Assembly (NCBI GenBank): GCA_934479825.1
Contig: CAKSOW010000018.1
Location: 1 to 50,884, forward strand
DNA length: 50,884 nt
Direction: 5' to 3'
Source of the DNA: an uncultured Eubacteriales bacterium
GTDB taxonomy: Bacteria > Bacillota > Clostridia > Oscillospirales > CAG-382
In this document: positions 34,169-43,139 of the stretch, piece by piece
Layout of the letters: each line of letters begins with the position of its first letter
Numbering within the stretch: the first letter of the stretch is position 1
Position numbers and translations under genes: made by a program
The notes under the pieces: model-generated
Databases searched by the model: none
The model's input: only the letters and a program-made list of their open reading frames with translations
What the model was told of the DNA's origin: nothing

Positions 34169-34250
34169 TTGACAAAATGCTGTTTTTGTGTTAAAATTTT
34201 CATGGAGAATTGTATGCTTTTGGGACAACTGCGCCCAAAGCATACAATTC
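34169..34250 (+). promoter_or_regulatory. Promoter and 5'-terminal mRNA hairpin of the second giant surface protein
   Basis: TTGACA (34169-34174), 17 bp, TAAAAT (34192-34197). Transcription should start near 34204, right before a hairpin in which GAATTGTATGCTTT (34207-34220) pairs with AAAGCATACAATTC (34237-34250), extended by GGG/CCC past one bulged base. No T-tract follows, so it is not a terminator. It may be an operator or a 5' stabilising stem. Confidence 0.75.
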
Positions 34251-34276
34251 AAGGAAATGAGAGGGAGTACACAAAT

Positions 34277-37200
34277 ATGAAAAACACGCGAACCCTTGTC
34301 AAAGGCGCTCTTATCTTAATAATGGCGCTTTTGCTGTCGCTCGGCTGTCTGGCCGCTGCACCGCAAAGCTTTTTCGACGAAGTTACCGTCGGAGAGCTTC
34401 TTACCACGGTCTGCCGCATGCATGCCGCTTATACCGGCGACGCGGATGCAAGCACGATTTCCGGAGAAAACGGCGACTATTCGGCTGTTTTAGCCTATGC
34501 GCAGACGGCAGGAATCCTCGCGTCTGACCCGGACTGTAGCAGGAATGCTACGCGCGTTGACGCCGCAAAACTACTCTATGCCGCGCTTCCGGAATCTGAA
34601 TATCCGGTGATTAACAACAATATCCGCACTGTTGCGGATATGACCGCTTGGTCAGACGGTTACAGACAGACACTGTCTCTTGCACGTGCTGGTGTCATTG
34701 ACGGCGTCGATAATAATGGCACATTTGAGCCGAACCGGAATGTGACGGTTGCGGAATTGAACGACTTGGTTTCGCGCGTCGCTTTTTCTGAGCGCCGTGT
34801 CAGAAATGAAAACACGGTCGCTGTTGAGCCGAAACAGGCGTTCCGGCTTGCTATAACCGGTTCTATGGATTCCTACAAAGAAGGCATCCAATCCGGCTGG
34901 GAAATGGATAACCGTGCCGGAAATCCGCGTACTGCTTTAAACGCCAATGGCGCGATCGTGGACGTTATGACCGATGAAAAATCACGCGCCATCCGTCATT
35001 TCAACCGCATGACCGACGGCGTTATTGAGATTCGGATCCAACTTTCGTTTGCGATTGACTTTGACGGAAGTGTCATTGAGCTTTGCGATACCGATGACAC
35101 GCCGACATACCGTTTGGTTTGCTCGGACGGAGCGTTCTGCATTCAGAATCAAGACGGAACGCTTACGCCGATCTATACGCCGAGCCGAAAACTTGCGGAA
35201 CTCTTTACCTTCCGTATCTTAATTGATCTGAATAAAGGTCTTTCCACGACGGCAATCGGAAATGTTGAATACGGTACATATCCGCTTTTGGGAGATGCGG
35301 TCAAGTATTTCGCCGTTTCTACTTCGGATGAAACGCGAAATCTGATCAGCATCGGCTCGTCTTATATGTTTTCCAACTATTTTGTCAACGAAAACTTAAA
35401 TCTTACCACCGAGATTCCGTTTGACATGAAAGCGACCGGAAACACCAAAGTCAATGGCGATGCCTTTGATCTTTTGCAGAATTCGACGCTTTCCAAAACG
35501 TTTGATTTCACGAGCGGCAAGATCACCTTTAATTTCAATTCGTATCTCCCGGACGGTTCAAGCGGCGTCAGCTATACTTTGCTGTCGAACGGCAAGGAGA
35601 CGGCAAAGCTTACCGTGGAAAACTCCAAACTGTATATCAACGGCACTTTTGTCAAACAGCTCAGCGACAAATTATGGCACAAGCTCCGTATTGAGGCTGA
35701 TCCGGCTACACAGACCGCTGTCTGCAAGGTCAACGGCAAGGTCGTCGGTCAGGCAAATTTCTTGACGCCGGCGGACGGATTCGACGAAATGGTTCTTTCC
35801 AATACCGGTGAAAAAACCGTGAAAGTCGATGATATCGAACTCTACAATCTCATTGATTACGATGTTCCCGAACCGGTCATCCCGGACGGTGCGGATAACT
35901 ATACCATCGGCCTTAACGTTTGCCCACTGTGGGTCAACGGCGAACATTGGGGTTGGGCTTGCGTATCGCCGTTTGACGATATCCGACCGGTACTCGGTTA
36001 CTATGACGAGGGCTTGCCGGAAACGGCTGATTGGGAAAACAAATTTATGGCAGAGCACGGCATTGACTTCCAGGCATTCTGCTGGTATGCGAATGTTTCC
36101 ACCGGGCCGATGAAAACGACCGGTCTTTCCGATCAGTTGGACAAAGCGTATATGCATTCCAAATACGGCGATAAGGTCAAATTTTGCTTGCTTTGGGAAG
36201 CTGCCAATGCTTCACATCCGAAAGACTTCGCCGCGTTCCGCGACTATTATGTTCCGTACTGGATCGAAAACTACTTCACCGATCCGCGCTATATGACCAT
36301 TAACAACAAGCTTGTGTTCAGTATTTTCGGCGTAGATTCCTTGATCAATGACTCCAATTTCCAGATAAAGGAATTGCTCGACTACATGCGCGAAGAGGTA
36401 AAGAAGTACGGCTTTGACGGCATGATCATCACGGCTTCGCATACGGGAACAAACAGCCTTGCCGCATACGGTTTTGACGGCTGGCAGGCATACAACTGGG
36501 GTGACAAAGGATACCAGTACAGCACGAATATCAATAATATCTCGACAGTTCATAGAAACAAGGATGTTTATGCGATTCCGACCGTCAGCGTCGGCTTTAA
36601 CGATGTCGGCTGGACAGCCGAACGTGATCCGCTTATGACCGTCGAAGATTACAGAAAATCGCACGAATGGGTACGCGATACCTATCTGCCGCAGTATTCC
36701 GACGAGAGAGACTGGTCGCACAATCTCCTGTGGTTATCCACCTGGAACGAATACGGTGAGGGAACTTACATCATGCCGAGCGACGGTCTCAACGGATTCG
36801 GCTATCTGGATGTCCTGCGTTCGGTCTATACAAACGGCGGCGAACATACCGATGTCCGGCCGACAGCCGAACAGAAAGCCCGTATCAACCACCTGTATCC
36901 GCAGGACAGACGGTTGTTGCGCGCGTATGGAAATTACGTGACTCCGAGCGACAAAGCTTACGATGATTCGGAACAGATCTGGTCTTTCACGTCTCCTAAC
37001 GCCTATAAGAACTACATCGAATTAGGCAATATGAAAGATGTCCTTTCAACTTCCTCCAACGGCACAACGTTCCGCACGGATTCTTTGAATCCGGACGCTA
37101 TCTTCTATATCAAGGAAAAGGTTTATTCCGGCTATACCTGCGACCAGATCGATTCGATCCGTATCGTGGCAAGCGGTATTCCGGTCGGAGAGACCATGCA

Positions 37201-38746
37201 GTTGTTCTACCGCACAACCGGAGTGCCGGAGAGCTTCAATGAAACCAACTCCATGTGCGTCGTTTCGACCACTACCGATGAAACGACCTATGAATTCAAG
37301 GTCAGCACACAGAGCGGCTGGAACGGGAATGTTATCGCGTTGCGCCTTGACCCGTTGCAGAAGACAAACGTTTCCTTTACTGTAAAATCCATTTCGATTG
37401 TTCCGAAACCGTATGAGGCTCGTCCGGAAATCTATGTCAACAGTTATGAAGTACCGTTGCATATTCTGCCGGAAAAATCCGATGGCGTATGGTATGTCCC
37501 GTTTGAACCGGGAAGAAATATGCTGCACTATCTTCTGTACACCTACTACGATTGGAATTATGATACGGGGGTCTTGAATCTTTACCGCGATAAGAAATGC
37601 GTGACCTTTAAGGTCGGCAGCGACAGCGCGGAAGTGGACGGAACACCCATGACCTTGGACGGAAAGGTCTATCAGATAGATAACCTTCCCATGCTCCCGA
37701 TTGAATCCTTGGCAAGAATATTCGGTTTTACCTGCGAAAAACGCGACGGAAACTATTACATCACTACGCCGGAGCGCGACTTGTTTGGGCAGATGGAAAA
37801 CGAATACACCGACTATACTTGGAATTTCAATGTGATCGGTTCATCGGCCGGATGGAACGGCGGAAACATGACTATCGGCTTTGGGGATGGATCGCTTATA
37901 CTCACCTCATCAAACGGCGACCCGATGATCTATTCGCCGTCGGATTTAGATATCGATTGTTCGATATTCACGCAGATTGAAATTCGCTGCCGTTGGAACA
38001 TTACCGGTACCGGCAACCGGAATCTTGGGTTCTATTTCATTACCGACAGTGACGGAGGCTGGAATGAAGCAAAGCATGTTACCGTGCCGATTGCCAAGAC
38101 GAGTAAGGATGAATACCGGACATTGACGCTTGATATGACAAACTCTGCTAAGTGGAGCGGTGTATTGAAGCAACTCCGGTTTGACCCGTTTGACACGACC
38201 GGAACCATTGAAGTGGATTATATCCGCTTTGTCCGCAACCCTGATAAAACGCTCATTGCGGCAAACGCCGAAACGTCTGATCATAGCTTTATTTCGGACA
38301 ATGCCGAAATTTCGGTTACAACAGATCCGGGCAATGCCTCCAACCATGTCTATCTTGTTAAAACAAAGGCCGGAAGGAACTGGGCTTATTTACGCAAGAA
38401 CTGTGTCTTTGAGCCGGGCAAGACCTATCAGGTGGAATTTGACGTCAAGCTGGCCGGCAAGGGGAGCGATGTGACCGGTGCTGACCCAAGCGTTTCGACA
38501 GATGTCTATGCCAACATACGCTATCTTGATTCAAAGGGAGCAATCGACCACATAAACGGAGCCCAAAATGGAAGCATGCTTGCCAGAATCAAGGTTTCTG
38601 ACGGTTGGAAACATGTTTCATTTGAGTATACGATTGACGCAAACAGTACCGACAGAGCCAATGACCAATTTACGATCTATTCCAACCCGCTTGGTGAAGA
38701 GGGTGTAAGCTACTATATTGACAATCTGTATGTGATGGAGATGTAG
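34277..38746 (+). CDS. Second giant secreted SLH/WbsX-like surface protein (1489 aa)
   Basis: The start at ATG 34277 is chosen because it begins a signal peptide (MKNTRTLVKGALILIMALLLSLGCLAAAP). The 150-base upstream extension contains the promoter and hairpin. It is paralogous to the 1742-residue protein: diverged S-layer-homology repeats (about 30-175; the third, YRQTLSLARAGVIDGVDNNGTFEPN, is clearest), two beta-sandwich regions (about 190-535), the WbsX/GH99-like barrel (about 540-851; GLNVCPLW, VLGYYDEG, STWNEYGEGTYIMPS), a sandwich, a copper-amine-oxidase-N-like segment (about 1048-1171) and two C-terminal sandwiches. The N-terminal sandwich of its paralogue is absent. Cell-wall anchoring and glycan cleavage are inferred. 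Confidence 0.85.
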   Translation: MKNTRTLVKGALILIMALLLSLGCLAAAPQSFFDEVTVGELLTTVCRMHAAYTGDADASTISGENGDYSAVLAYAQTAGILASDPDCSRNATRVDAAKLLYAALPESEYPVINNNIRTVADMTAWSDGYRQTLSLARAGVIDGVDNNGTFEPNRNVTVAELNDLVSRVAFSERRVRNENTVAVEPKQAFRLAITGSMDSYKEGIQSGWEMDNRAGNPRTALNANGAIVDVMTDEKSRAIRHFNRMTDGVIEIRIQLSFAIDFDGSVIELCDTDDTPTYRLVCSDGAFCIQNQDGTLTPIYTPSRKLAELFTFRILIDLNKGLSTTAIGNVEYGTYPLLGDAVKYFAVSTSDETRNLISIGSSYMFSNYFVNENLNLTTEIPFDMKATGNTKVNGDAFDLLQNSTLSKTFDFTSGKITFNFNSYLPDGSSGVSYTLLSNGKETAKLTVENSKLYINGTFVKQLSDKLWHKLRIEADPATQTAVCKVNGKVVGQANFLTPADGFDEMVLSNTGEKTVKVDDIELYNLIDYDVPEPVIPDGADNYTIGLNVCPLWVNGEHWGWACVSPFDDIRPVLGYYDEGLPETADWENKFMAEHGIDFQAFCWYANVSTGPMKTTGLSDQLDKAYMHSKYGDKVKFCLLWEAANASHPKDFAAFRDYYVPYWIENYFTDPRYMTINNKLVFSIFGVDSLINDSNFQIKELLDYMREEVKKYGFDGMIITASHTGTNSLAAYGFDGWQAYNWGDKGYQYSTNINNISTVHRNKDVYAIPTVSVGFNDVGWTAERDPLMTVEDYRKSHEWVRDTYLPQYSDERDWSHNLLWLSTWNEYGEGTYIMPSDGLNGFGYLDVLRSVYTNGGEHTDVRPTAEQKARINHLYPQDRRLLRAYGNYVTPSDKAYDDSEQIWSFTSPNAYKNYIELGNMKDVLSTSSNGTTFRTDSLNPDAIFYIKEKVYSGYTCDQIDSIRIVASGIPVGETMQLFYRTTGVPESFNETNSMCVVSTTTDETTYEFKVSTQSGWNGNVIALRLDPLQKTNVSFTVKSISIVPKPYEARPEIYVNSYEVPLHILPEKSDGVWYVPFEPGRNMLHYLLYTYYDWNYDTGVLNLYRDKKCVTFKVGSDSAEVDGTPMTLDGKVYQIDNLPMLPIESLARIFGFTCEKRDGNYYITTPERDLFGQMENEYTDYTWNFNVIGSSAGWNGGNMTIGFGDGSLILTSSNGDPMIYSPSDLDIDCSIFTQIEIRCRWNITGTGNRNLGFYFITDSDGGWNEAKHVTVPIAKTSKDEYRTLTLDMTNSAKWSGVLKQLRFDPFDTTGTIEVDYIRFVRNPDKTLIAANAETSDHSFISDNAEISVTTDPGNASNHVYLVKTKAGRNWAYLRKNCVFEPGKTYQVEFDVKLAGKGSDVTGADPSVSTDVYANIRYLDSKGAIDHINGAQNGSMLARIKVSDGWKHVSFEYTIDANSTDRANDQFTIYSNPLGEEGVSYYIDNLYVMEM

Positions 38747-38755
38747 TGCCTTTAT

Positions 38756-38802
38756 AAGGGAAACCGCGGCTTTTCTTAAAAGAAAAGCCGCGGTTTTTTG
38801 CT
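38756..38802 (+). terminator. Terminator after the second giant protein (start of repeat copy 3)
   Basis: AAACCGCGGCTTTTCTT pairs with AAGAAAAGCCGCGGTTT and is followed by T residues. The core TTTTCTTAAAAGAAAA is the same palindrome found at the outer ends of copies 2, 4 and 5. Confidence 0.9.
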
Positions 38803-39960
38803 GCATAGGCTGCTTTTTTGGGGGGCGCTTTTCGGTTCGCAAAAAGCCCGGAAAGAGGCTCTTAGGGAAAATTTCCTTTTTCAGAAAATTTCCCTAAGGA
38901 AGGTTTTAATGTTACTTTTTCGCTTGTACGAAAAAGTAACCAAAAAGTATACCAGAGGGTTGCGACCCTCTGGATTCCCGGGGAGCGGTTCAAAACCCGT
39001 GCGGTGAGATTATAGATAAAATTTGAAAGGCTCAGCGCGTTAAGATTTTTGGCGAAATTTTATAAGTGCCGCAAATACGCACGGCCATGTTTTGAACCGG
39101 TGCGAAAGGGAAACCATAGTGCAGACGCAGAATTGGGGTTCGCGGAAAATTGAAGTTGCAGTGCAGGCTTGACGCCGCAAGCAGTTGATTAAATGGGAGA
39201 GTGCACGTTATATTGGTGTGGTGGAAACGGGAAATTAGTGTAAGTTGATAGGGAACTTAGAGAAAAAACATGGCTTGGTATAACACAAAAGGAATATAAG
39301 CTGGTGGAAGGCTTGGAGTAAAACCATGGCATAGTATGGCGTGACATCAAAGAAATGTAAATCGAGAGAACCTTTGAACTTAATTCAAATGCTTTTGTGT
39401 GCAGAAAAACGGGATTTTTGCACTCTTACAAAACTTTCCGTTTTCCTAAATTATAACTTTCTGTTCTCTCAAAAGCAACCTCCCACCAAACTCTCCCCAT
39501 TCCCTGAAACACATAACCTGCTGTCCGCCCCAATCAAACTCCGCCTTTTTATAAATACCTACAAATCCTTACGCAGTAAAGCATGCGTCTCGCACCGGTT
39601 CAAAATACTCCGAGCTGTATGCACAAAGCGGCGATTTCTCACAAAAATTTCTTGATATCAATTAGCTTGTAATCTAATCAAAAATCTACCGCTCGGAATT
39701 TTGAACCGCATCCTCGGGAGTCCAGAGGGCTATTTTGCAGCGGCGCTTCGCCGCCCCTCGGCGTGTTTTTGGTTACTTTTTGCACGCCGCAAAAAGTAAT
39801 AGAAAAAACGTCTCTTTTGGTTACTTTTTCGTACAAGCGAAAAAGTAACTTAAAACCGTCCCTTTATGCTTTTCGCGAAACGAAAAGCGCTCTTTCCGGA
39901 CTTTTCCGAAAAGTAACAACGGCTCCCCAGCCGCCTTTTATTTGCTTTTTGTAAAGCAAA
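38756..39960 (+). repeat. Long intergenic hairpin-array repeat, copy 3 (core orientation +)
   Basis: The order is as in copy 1. The left stem-loop is a third type (gamma): GCGGTTCAAAACCCGTGCGG...GCACGGCCATGTTTTGAACCGG. The core has GACGCCGCAAGCAGTTGATT and GTGCACGTTAT, then a CTCAAAAG tract and ACACATAACCTGCTGTCC. The right stem-loop is alpha (CGGTTCAAAATACTCCGAGC...CGCTCGGAATTTTGAACCG). On the right, both hairpin variants (GTTACTTTTTGCACGCCGC and GTTACTTTTTCGTACAAGCG) stand in tandem before GCTTTTCGCGAAACGAAAAGC. The core contains extra sequence, making this the longest copy. No credible ORF is present. Confidence 0.85.
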
Positions 39961-40022
39961 AATCAACATTTCGACAAGAAGCGACTGTTTGTTAATATAA
40001 TGTGAACTATTGTCCAAACATC

Positions 40023-40051
40023 TTGACATACATATAAAATAGGTATATAAT
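40023..40051 (+). promoter_or_regulatory. Promoter of the lysine-riboswitch transcript
   Basis: TTGACA (40023-40028), 17 bp, TATAAT (40046-40051). Confidence 0.85.
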
Positions 40052-40065
40052 CTGCACCAGTACCA

Positions 40066-40236
40066 ATAAATAGAGGCGCGCCACATAAAGAGCGGAAGTC
40101 GAGTCCTGCGCAAAGGACATAGAAGCTTTCGGGAGGTATTGGCGCCGAAACGGAAAAAAACGCGCACTTTTCTGTTGGACGTCCGAGAGAATATCCCGGC
40201 GGCTGTCACATTTGTGGAGAGCTATTTCGGTCTGGA
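40066..40236 (+). ncRNA. Lysine riboswitch (L-box)
   Basis: The P1 stem is AATAG (40067-40071) with CTATT near 40222-40226. Conserved elements appear in order: TAGAGGCGCG, a variable P2 arm with AAAGAGCGGAAGTC, GGAGGTATTGGCGCCGAAACGG, and GGCTGTCACATTTGTGGAGAGCTA, the well-conserved closing part of lysine riboswitches. It is followed by a terminator at 40261-40296, so lysine binding should end transcription before the NhaC-type transporter gene. The family call rests on remembered consensus and gene context. Confidence 0.87.
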
Positions 40237-40260
40237 CAACTTATTTTTGTAAAATAAGGA

Positions 40261-40297
40261 CTGCGACAGCTTTTTGCTATCGCAGTTTTTTATTTTT
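40261..40297 (+). terminator. Riboswitch-controlled terminator
   Basis: CTGCGACAGC pairs with GCTATCGCAG (one mismatch, loop TTTTT), followed by TTTTTTATTTTT. Confidence 0.85.
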
Positions 40298-40325
40298 ATA
40301 AACACATTTTGAGGGAGGAACATTT

Positions 40326-42164
40326 ATGTTCAAATCCAAACGCTTCATGGCTGTCATCGCCATGGTGCTCTGCGTTATGTGCGCAGTCAACATTTTCTGT
40401 GCCTTTGCGGAGACCTCCGGCGAAAGCGCAGACGCATCTCTTCCCGGCTATGCCGTTTTCGCGCTTGAAAACTTCGAGCCCGATCTTGATAGCGCTGTTC
40501 CCGAAAGTGAACAGCTTACAACATTGGCACAAGCCTACATAGACAATTACGATGCCGCTATCGGTTCCGACCCGGACACCGAAGTCAACGCCAAAGAAGC
40601 TATTGCACAGATCCGTGCGGACGTTACGCCGTTCTATGCATCGATTTGGGCTATTCTTCCGCCGGTTATCGCAATCGTGCTTGCGCTCATCACCAAAGAA
40701 GTTTATTCATCCCTTTTCATCGGCGTCTTGGCCGGCGGCCTGTTATACTCCAAATTTGCCTTTGAAGGCACGCTCGTTCATGTTGTTGAAAACGGCTTTG
40801 TTGCAAGTCTTTCGGACTCCTACAACGTCGGTATTCTCATCTTTCTCGTGCTTCTTGGCGCGCTCGTGTGCATGATGAACAAAGCAGGCGGTTCGGCGGC
40901 GTTCGGCCGTTGGGCAAGCAGCCACATCAAGTCCCGTCTCGGCGCACAGATCTGCACGATTCTTCTTGGTATTCTTATTTTCGTGGACGACTATTTCAAC
41001 TGCCTTACGGTCGGCAGTGTTATGCGCCCGGTTACGGATGCCAAAAAGGTTTCGCGTGCAAAACTGTCCTACCTCATTGACGCAACCGCAGCTCCTATCT
41101 GTATTATCGCACCGATTTCTTCTTGGGCAGCCGCCGTTGCAGGCTTTGCCTCAGGCAGCGGCATGAACGGCTTTGAGTTGTTCATCAACGCTATCCCCTA
41201 TAACTTCTATGCACTTTTAACCATCGTTATGATGTTCACGCTTGCCTTTGCCAATTTCGACTACGGCCCTATGAAACTTCATGAGATGAACGCATATCTG
41301 AACGGAGATTTATTTACTTCCGGCAAAGATGATGCCGAAAAATCGGACGATTCCGAAAACGGCAACCCCAACGGTAAGGTGATCGACCTTGTAATTCCGG
41401 TCGTTATCCTCATCATCTGCTGCATTACCGGTATGATCTACTCCGGCGGTTTCTTCTCGGGCGTCGGCTTTGTCGAAGCTTTCTCCCAGAGCGACGCGTC
41501 GGTCGGTCTTGCGCTTGGTTCATTAGTAGCGATCATTCTTGACGCAATCTATTTCTTCCTTATTCGCCGTGTGATCAAATTCAAGGCTTGCATGGATTGC
41601 CTTTCGGAAGGATTCAAGGCCATGGTTCCGGCAATCCTCATTCTGACGTTTGCCTGGACTTTGAAGGGCATGACGGACAGTCTCGGCGCTAAGATCTTCA
41701 TTGCAAACATTGTCAACACTTCGGCTGCATCCTTTGTTAATCTGCTTCCGGCGATTATCTTCTTGATTGCCATTGGTCTTTCCTTTGCAACCGGAACCTC
41801 TTGGGGTACATTCGGTATTCTCATTCCGATCGTTATTTCCGCTTTTAACGGCTTTGGAAGTGAAATCACGATTATTGCCATTTCCGCCTGCATGGCCGGT
41901 GCTGTCTGCGGCGACCACTGCTCGCCGATTTCAGACACCACGATCATGGCTTCTGCCGGTGCCCAGTGTAATCACCTCAATCACGTTTCTACCCAACTTC
42001 CGTATGCTATGACGGTTGCGGCAGTTTCGTTCGTAAGCTATATTATTGCAGGTTTTGTACAGAACGTTTACATTGTTCTTCCGCTTGCCATTGTACTTAT
42101 GATTGCTACGCTGCTTATCATCAAGAAGTTAACGGCAGGAAAAGAGCCTAAGGCTGCCAAGTAA
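40326..42164 (+). CDS. NhaC-family antiporter-like transporter, probable lysine transporter
   Basis: This 612-residue protein starts behind GAGGGAGG. A cleavable-looking signal segment (1-31, VLCVMCAVNIFCAFAE) and an acidic extracytoplasmic stretch (about 32-100) precede some 11-12 membrane helices. NhaC family motifs include ITKEVYSSLFIGVLAGGLLY, GILIFVDDYFNCLTVGSVMRPVTDA, ATGTSWGTFGILIPI and GAVCGDHCSPISDTTIMAS. A charged loop (about 335-352) splits the protein. NhaC proteins under a lysine riboswitch have been predicted to carry lysine (called LysW in comparative studies). Here the riboswitch is the main evidence for substrate. Confidence 0.88.
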   Translation: MFKSKRFMAVIAMVLCVMCAVNIFCAFAETSGESADASLPGYAVFALENFEPDLDSAVPESEQLTTLAQAYIDNYDAAIGSDPDTEVNAKEAIAQIRADVTPFYASIWAILPPVIAIVLALITKEVYSSLFIGVLAGGLLYSKFAFEGTLVHVVENGFVASLSDSYNVGILIFLVLLGALVCMMNKAGGSAAFGRWASSHIKSRLGAQICTILLGILIFVDDYFNCLTVGSVMRPVTDAKKVSRAKLSYLIDATAAPICIIAPISSWAAAVAGFASGSGMNGFELFINAIPYNFYALLTIVMMFTLAFANFDYGPMKLHEMNAYLNGDLFTSGKDDAEKSDDSENGNPNGKVIDLVIPVVILIICCITGMIYSGGFFSGVGFVEAFSQSDASVGLALGSLVAIILDAIYFFLIRRVIKFKACMDCLSEGFKAMVPAILILTFAWTLKGMTDSLGAKIFIANIVNTSAASFVNLLPAIIFLIAIGLSFATGTSWGTFGILIPIVISAFNGFGSEITIIAISACMAGAVCGDHCSPISDTTIMASAGAQCNHLNHVSTQLPYAMTVAAVSFVSYIIAGFVQNVYIVLPLAIVLMIATLLIIKKLTAGKEPKAAK

Positions 42165-42169
42165 GGGCA

Positions 42170-43110
42170 GGCTTCTTACAAGGGCTCTCGCCCTTGAATT
42201 TCGCGCACTTTTCTTAAAAGAAAAGTGAGGCAAAAGACTTTTGATTTTGACGCACACCGGTTTGAATAGTCAAACCGGTGTGCGTTGTTGCTTTGCCCGA
42301 AAAGTATCTTTTATGTTGTTTTTCGGTTATCGAAAAACATAAAAAGGCGATTTTCTATTGCTTTTTGCCTTTGCCAAAAATAAGCCAAAAAGCACGTGCT
42401 TGGACGCGTCAAAAGTTGCCGGTGGCAAGTTTTGGCGTGTCGAAGACCGCCGAAACAGGGAGTATTGTGAAACGGTGCGAAAGGATAACTTTACTGTGCA
42501 AGGATTTGTGGGTGCTTATAAAAAGACAAGCTTTGATTTGAGCGGACAGCAGGTTATGTGTTTCAGGAAAAGGGTGAGTTTGGTGGAAATTTGTTTTTGT
42601 GGCAACAGAGTACAACTTACCACTCCTCCCACCCCAACTTCCCATTTTCACCGCACCTAATATAACGTGCAGTTTTCCTTTTAACCAAATGCTTGCGGCG
42701 GCAAGCACGCACTGCACTTTCAATTTCTCGCGAACCCCGATTCTGCGTCTATACCATAGCTGCCCTTTCACACCGGTTCAAAGCCTAAAAGCTGTTTTCG
42801 TGTCGAACCGCTTCAATTTCTATAAAAAACATGCCTGTGCAGAGCTTTGAACCGTTCCCCGGGAGTCCAGAGGGCAGAGGCCCTCGGCGTGTTTTTGGTT
42901 ACTTTTTGCACGTCGCAAAAAGTAACAGAAAATCGTCATTTGGGTCTTTTGTTTAACTTTTCGGGAAAAGTCAAGTTTTTTTAAGAGCCTCTTTCCGGGT
43001 CTTTCCGAAAAGCAAAAGACGTCCGATGGTGAGACCATCGGACGTCAAATTTAAATTCTTTTTTCTAGCTTTTCTTTTAAGAAAAGCAGGCAAGGCTCAA
43101 GGGCATGCAG
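42170..43110 (-). repeat. Long intergenic hairpin-array repeat, copy 4 (core orientation -)
   Basis: The copy lies between convergent genes. The left side has the TTTTCTTAAAAGAAAA palindrome, the tag hairpin CGCACACCGGTTTGA/TCAAACCGGTGTGCG (42251-42284) and a degraded stem-loop that has lost the GGTTCAAA motif. The core is in the same orientation as copy 2 (GGACAGCAGGTTATGTGTTT, then CTTGCGGCGGCAAGCACGCA). The right stem-loop is beta (CGGTTCAAAGC...AGCTTTGAACCG). GTTACTTTTTGCACGTCGC, the tag hairpin GACGTCCGATGGT/ACCATCGGACGTC (43018-43046) and TTTTCTTTTAAGAAAA follow. No credible ORF is present. Confidence 0.83.
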
Positions 43111-43139
43111 CCCTTGGATCCTTTTCACACACTCCGTAA

